Shown here: one piece after another, positions 6,722 to 8,054 of the stretch
How positions within the stretch are numbered: the stretch's first letter is position 1
Layout of the letters: each line of letters opens with the position of its first letter
Source: Deltaproteobacteria bacterium
Lineage (GTDB): Bacteria; Bdellovibrionota; FAC87; UBA2466
Assembly (NCBI GenBank): GCA_013205415.1
Contig: JABMMY010000021.1
Coordinates: forward strand, 1-8,054
Direction: 5' to 3'
DNA: 8,054 nt
The notes under the pieces: generated by a model
Databases searched by the model: none
What the model saw: the letters and a program-made list of their open reading frames with translations, nothing else
Told to the model about the DNA's origin: nothing
Position numbers and translations under genes: made by a program

Positions 6722-8054
6722 TTCGCCGAAGCACTTTTAAGAGCCTTAGATTGTTCAGAGACGGCCTCAAAGATGTTCCAGGCCTTTAGGTAAGAAAGAG
6801 CCTGTTGCAATTGGTAGTCGGTTTTGATGAACTCTTTAGGATCATCCACGCGAACTTTTTTGCCATCTTTTTGGACAATAGGCCGTTTGTCCTTATCCTC
6901 TTTATCACCTTTAGTTACTTTATTAGGATCATCGGAGGATTCATCTTTAGCCGCAGTTTCTCCCAATTCATTCACTAAGTGCCCTTCGAGATCGGCTTCA
7001 CGAAGAGACTTACCCTTACGAGCCTTATCGATGAGAGCGGTATCTAAACGATCCACTTCGATATCGGGGATAATCCCTTTAGATTGAATCGATTTTCCAC
7101 TTGGCGTGTAATAGCGAGCCACCGTTAATTTTAATCCCGCTTGATTTTCTAAGTCGATTACCGTTTGAACCGACCCCTTTCCAAAGGTAGTTTTACCGAC
7201 GATAATAGCCCGTTTATTATCTTGAAGTGCTCCCGCTACAATTTCTGAGGCGCTCGCACTATATTCATTAACAAGAACTACCAACCGAAATGTTTTATAC
7301 GGGTTTTCAGACCGCGCAAACTCAACCTCTTTTTTTGCTTTGTTTCTTCCCATCGTCGATACCACCGGCACCTTATCTAGGAACAGACCGGAAACATTAA
7401 TAGCCTCCTCTAAAAGTCCGCCTGGATTAGAACGCAGATCTAACACAGCACCCTGAAGTGACTTTCCATTTTCTTTGGTAAGTTGTTCGATCTTTTTTCT
7501 TAAATCTTTTCCGGTATTCGCCTGAAAATTGGTCACTCGTAGCCACGCATAATCGGGCTCAATCATGCCACCTTTAACGGCCATCACCTTGATAATATCT
7601 CGACGAATTTCAATAGGAATAAGTTTTTCAGCCCCTTTACGAGCGACATGAATCGTAACTTTACTTCCCTTTTCTCCTCGCATTAAATTCACAGCCTCTT
7701 GAAGATTCATTCCCTTAGTCTCTTTTTTTAATTTTTTAACCTTGTCTTCGATAATTAAAATTTTATCCCCTGGCTCAACTCCTGCCACAAATGCAGGAGT
7801 ATCCTCGATGGGCGTCACTACGGTGAGATAACCCTCTGCAATTGAAATCTCAATACCTAGGCCACCAAACTTTCCACTCGTATCTACCTGCATCTCCTTA
7901 TATTGTTCAGCGGGCAAATAAACGGTGTGCGGATCCAAAGTAGCTAGCATTCCTTTAATCGCTCCTTCAATGAGCTTTTTAGAATCTACCTCCTCTACAT
8001 AATTGGTCTGAACGAAATGTAAAACCTTGGTAAACACATCCAGCTGCGCATAGT
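6718..8054 (-). CDS. ctpA: S41 family C-terminal processing protease, CtpA-like (5' end outside window)
   Basis: This periplasmic serine protease of the tail-specific/CtpA type cleaves proteins near their C-termini, for example envelope hydrolases and lipoproteins. The frame is open to the right edge, reading YAQLDVFTKVLHFVQ, which matches the family's usual N-terminal region. The signal peptide and start are therefore missing, and the GTG at 8037 is an internal Val. Counting that Val as residue 1: N-terminal helical part 1-48 with GMLATLDPHTVYL; PDZ domain about 50-150 with FGGLGIEI; peptidase core about 155-330. The core holds LDLRSNPGG, the nucleophile Ser262 in SASASE, the general base Lys287 in TFGKG and Gln291. 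The Ser-to-Lys spacing of 25 matches the family, so the enzyme should be active. Residues 357-405 form a charged low-complexity linker (DESSDDPNKV, KGDKEDKDKR), followed by a C-terminal helix DYQLQQALSYLKAW. The stop overlaps the start of the downstream lipoprotein gene (ATGA). The symbol is a family-level assignment. Confidence 0.95.
   Translation of the reverse strand, partial: YAQLDVFTKVLHFVQTNYVEEVDSKKLIEGAIKGMLATLDPHTVYLPAEQYKEMQVDTSGKFGGLGIEISIAEGYLTVVTPIEDTPAFVAGVEPGDKILIIEDKVKKLKKETKGMNLQEAVNLMRGEKGSKVTIHVARKGAEKLIPIEIRRDIIKVMAVKGGMIEPDYAWLRVTNFQANTGKDLRKKIEQLTKENGKSLQGAVLDLRSNPGGLLEEAINVSGLFLDKVPVVSTMGRNKAKKEVEFARSENPYKTFRLVVLVNEYSASASEIVAGALQDNKRAIIVGKTTFGKGSVQTVIDLENQAGLKLTVARYYTPSGKSIQSKGIIPDIEVDRLDTALIDKARKGKSLREADLEGHLVNELGETAAKDESSDDPNKVTKGDKEDKDKRPIVQKDGKKVRVDDPKEFIKTDYQLQQALSYLKAWNIFEAVSEQSKALKSASAK

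Noticed and set aside
6824..7087. 87-codon + strand frame opposite the protease tail
   Set aside because: It is Ser/Leu-rich antisense of the charged low-complexity linker, a typical shadow of the real gene.
7778..7800. 8-bp inverted repeat ACTCCTGC / GCAGGAGT with a 7-nt loop in the PDZ codons
   Set aside because: The stem is short, has no T run or regulatory position, and lies in conserved PDZ coding sequence, so it is probably chance.
8035..8037. GTG as the start of the S41 protease
   Set aside because: Upstream in-frame codons read YAQLD, matching the conserved family sequence before this Val, and a signal peptide is expected. The gene continues beyond the right edge.

Overview
The window looks like chromosomal DNA of a Gram-negative, moderately AT-rich bacterium. 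The evidence is a type II lipoprotein signal peptide with no Asp at +2 (so probable outer-membrane sorting), a periplasmic S41 C-terminal processing protease, and Shine-Dalgarno translation. The style of the genes (an S41 protease with a long charged C-terminal tail, followed by a lipoprotein, next to very large unrecognised secreted-type proteins) reminds me of Bdellovibrionota or other former deltaproteobacteria. That placement is an impression only, because no phylogenetic marker is present.

Layout: two genes on the + strand converge on two genes on the - strand. Positions 2-4732 hold a giant open frame that is already open at the left edge (at least 1,576 codons here, no recognised family). 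It contains no cysteine, and it has several coiled-coil stretches, a Gly-rich hydrophobic middle and one canonical EF-hand-type calcium loop. A 208-bp gap (4733-4940) holds a small hairpin right after the stop, a weak promoter candidate and a good ribosome-binding site. Positions 4941-5720 encode a 259-aa protein with a signal peptide, a Pro/Lys-rich segment, a three-cysteine patch and a C-terminal hydrophobic segment. A perfect 32-bp palindrome at 5753-5784 acts as the likely terminator between the convergent pairs and lies inside the last codons of the opposing gene.

On the - strand, transcription enters from the right edge. An S41/CtpA-type protease (6718-8054, 5' end outside the window, catalytic Ser/Lys/Gln intact) overlaps by ATGA with a lipoprotein gene (5744-6721). 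The lipoprotein follows the strand order of the UshA/5'-nucleotidase metallophosphoesterase fold but has lost the metal-binding motifs. The overlap suggests coupled translation. By analogy with NlpI-Prc and LbcA-CtpA, the lipoprotein could be a protease adaptor or substrate.

The least explained part is the + strand pair: a cysteine-free giant probably destined for outside the cytoplasm, and a smaller exported protein that may share a short sequence pattern with the giant's N-terminal part. No RNA genes, mobile elements or CRISPR arrays were seen.
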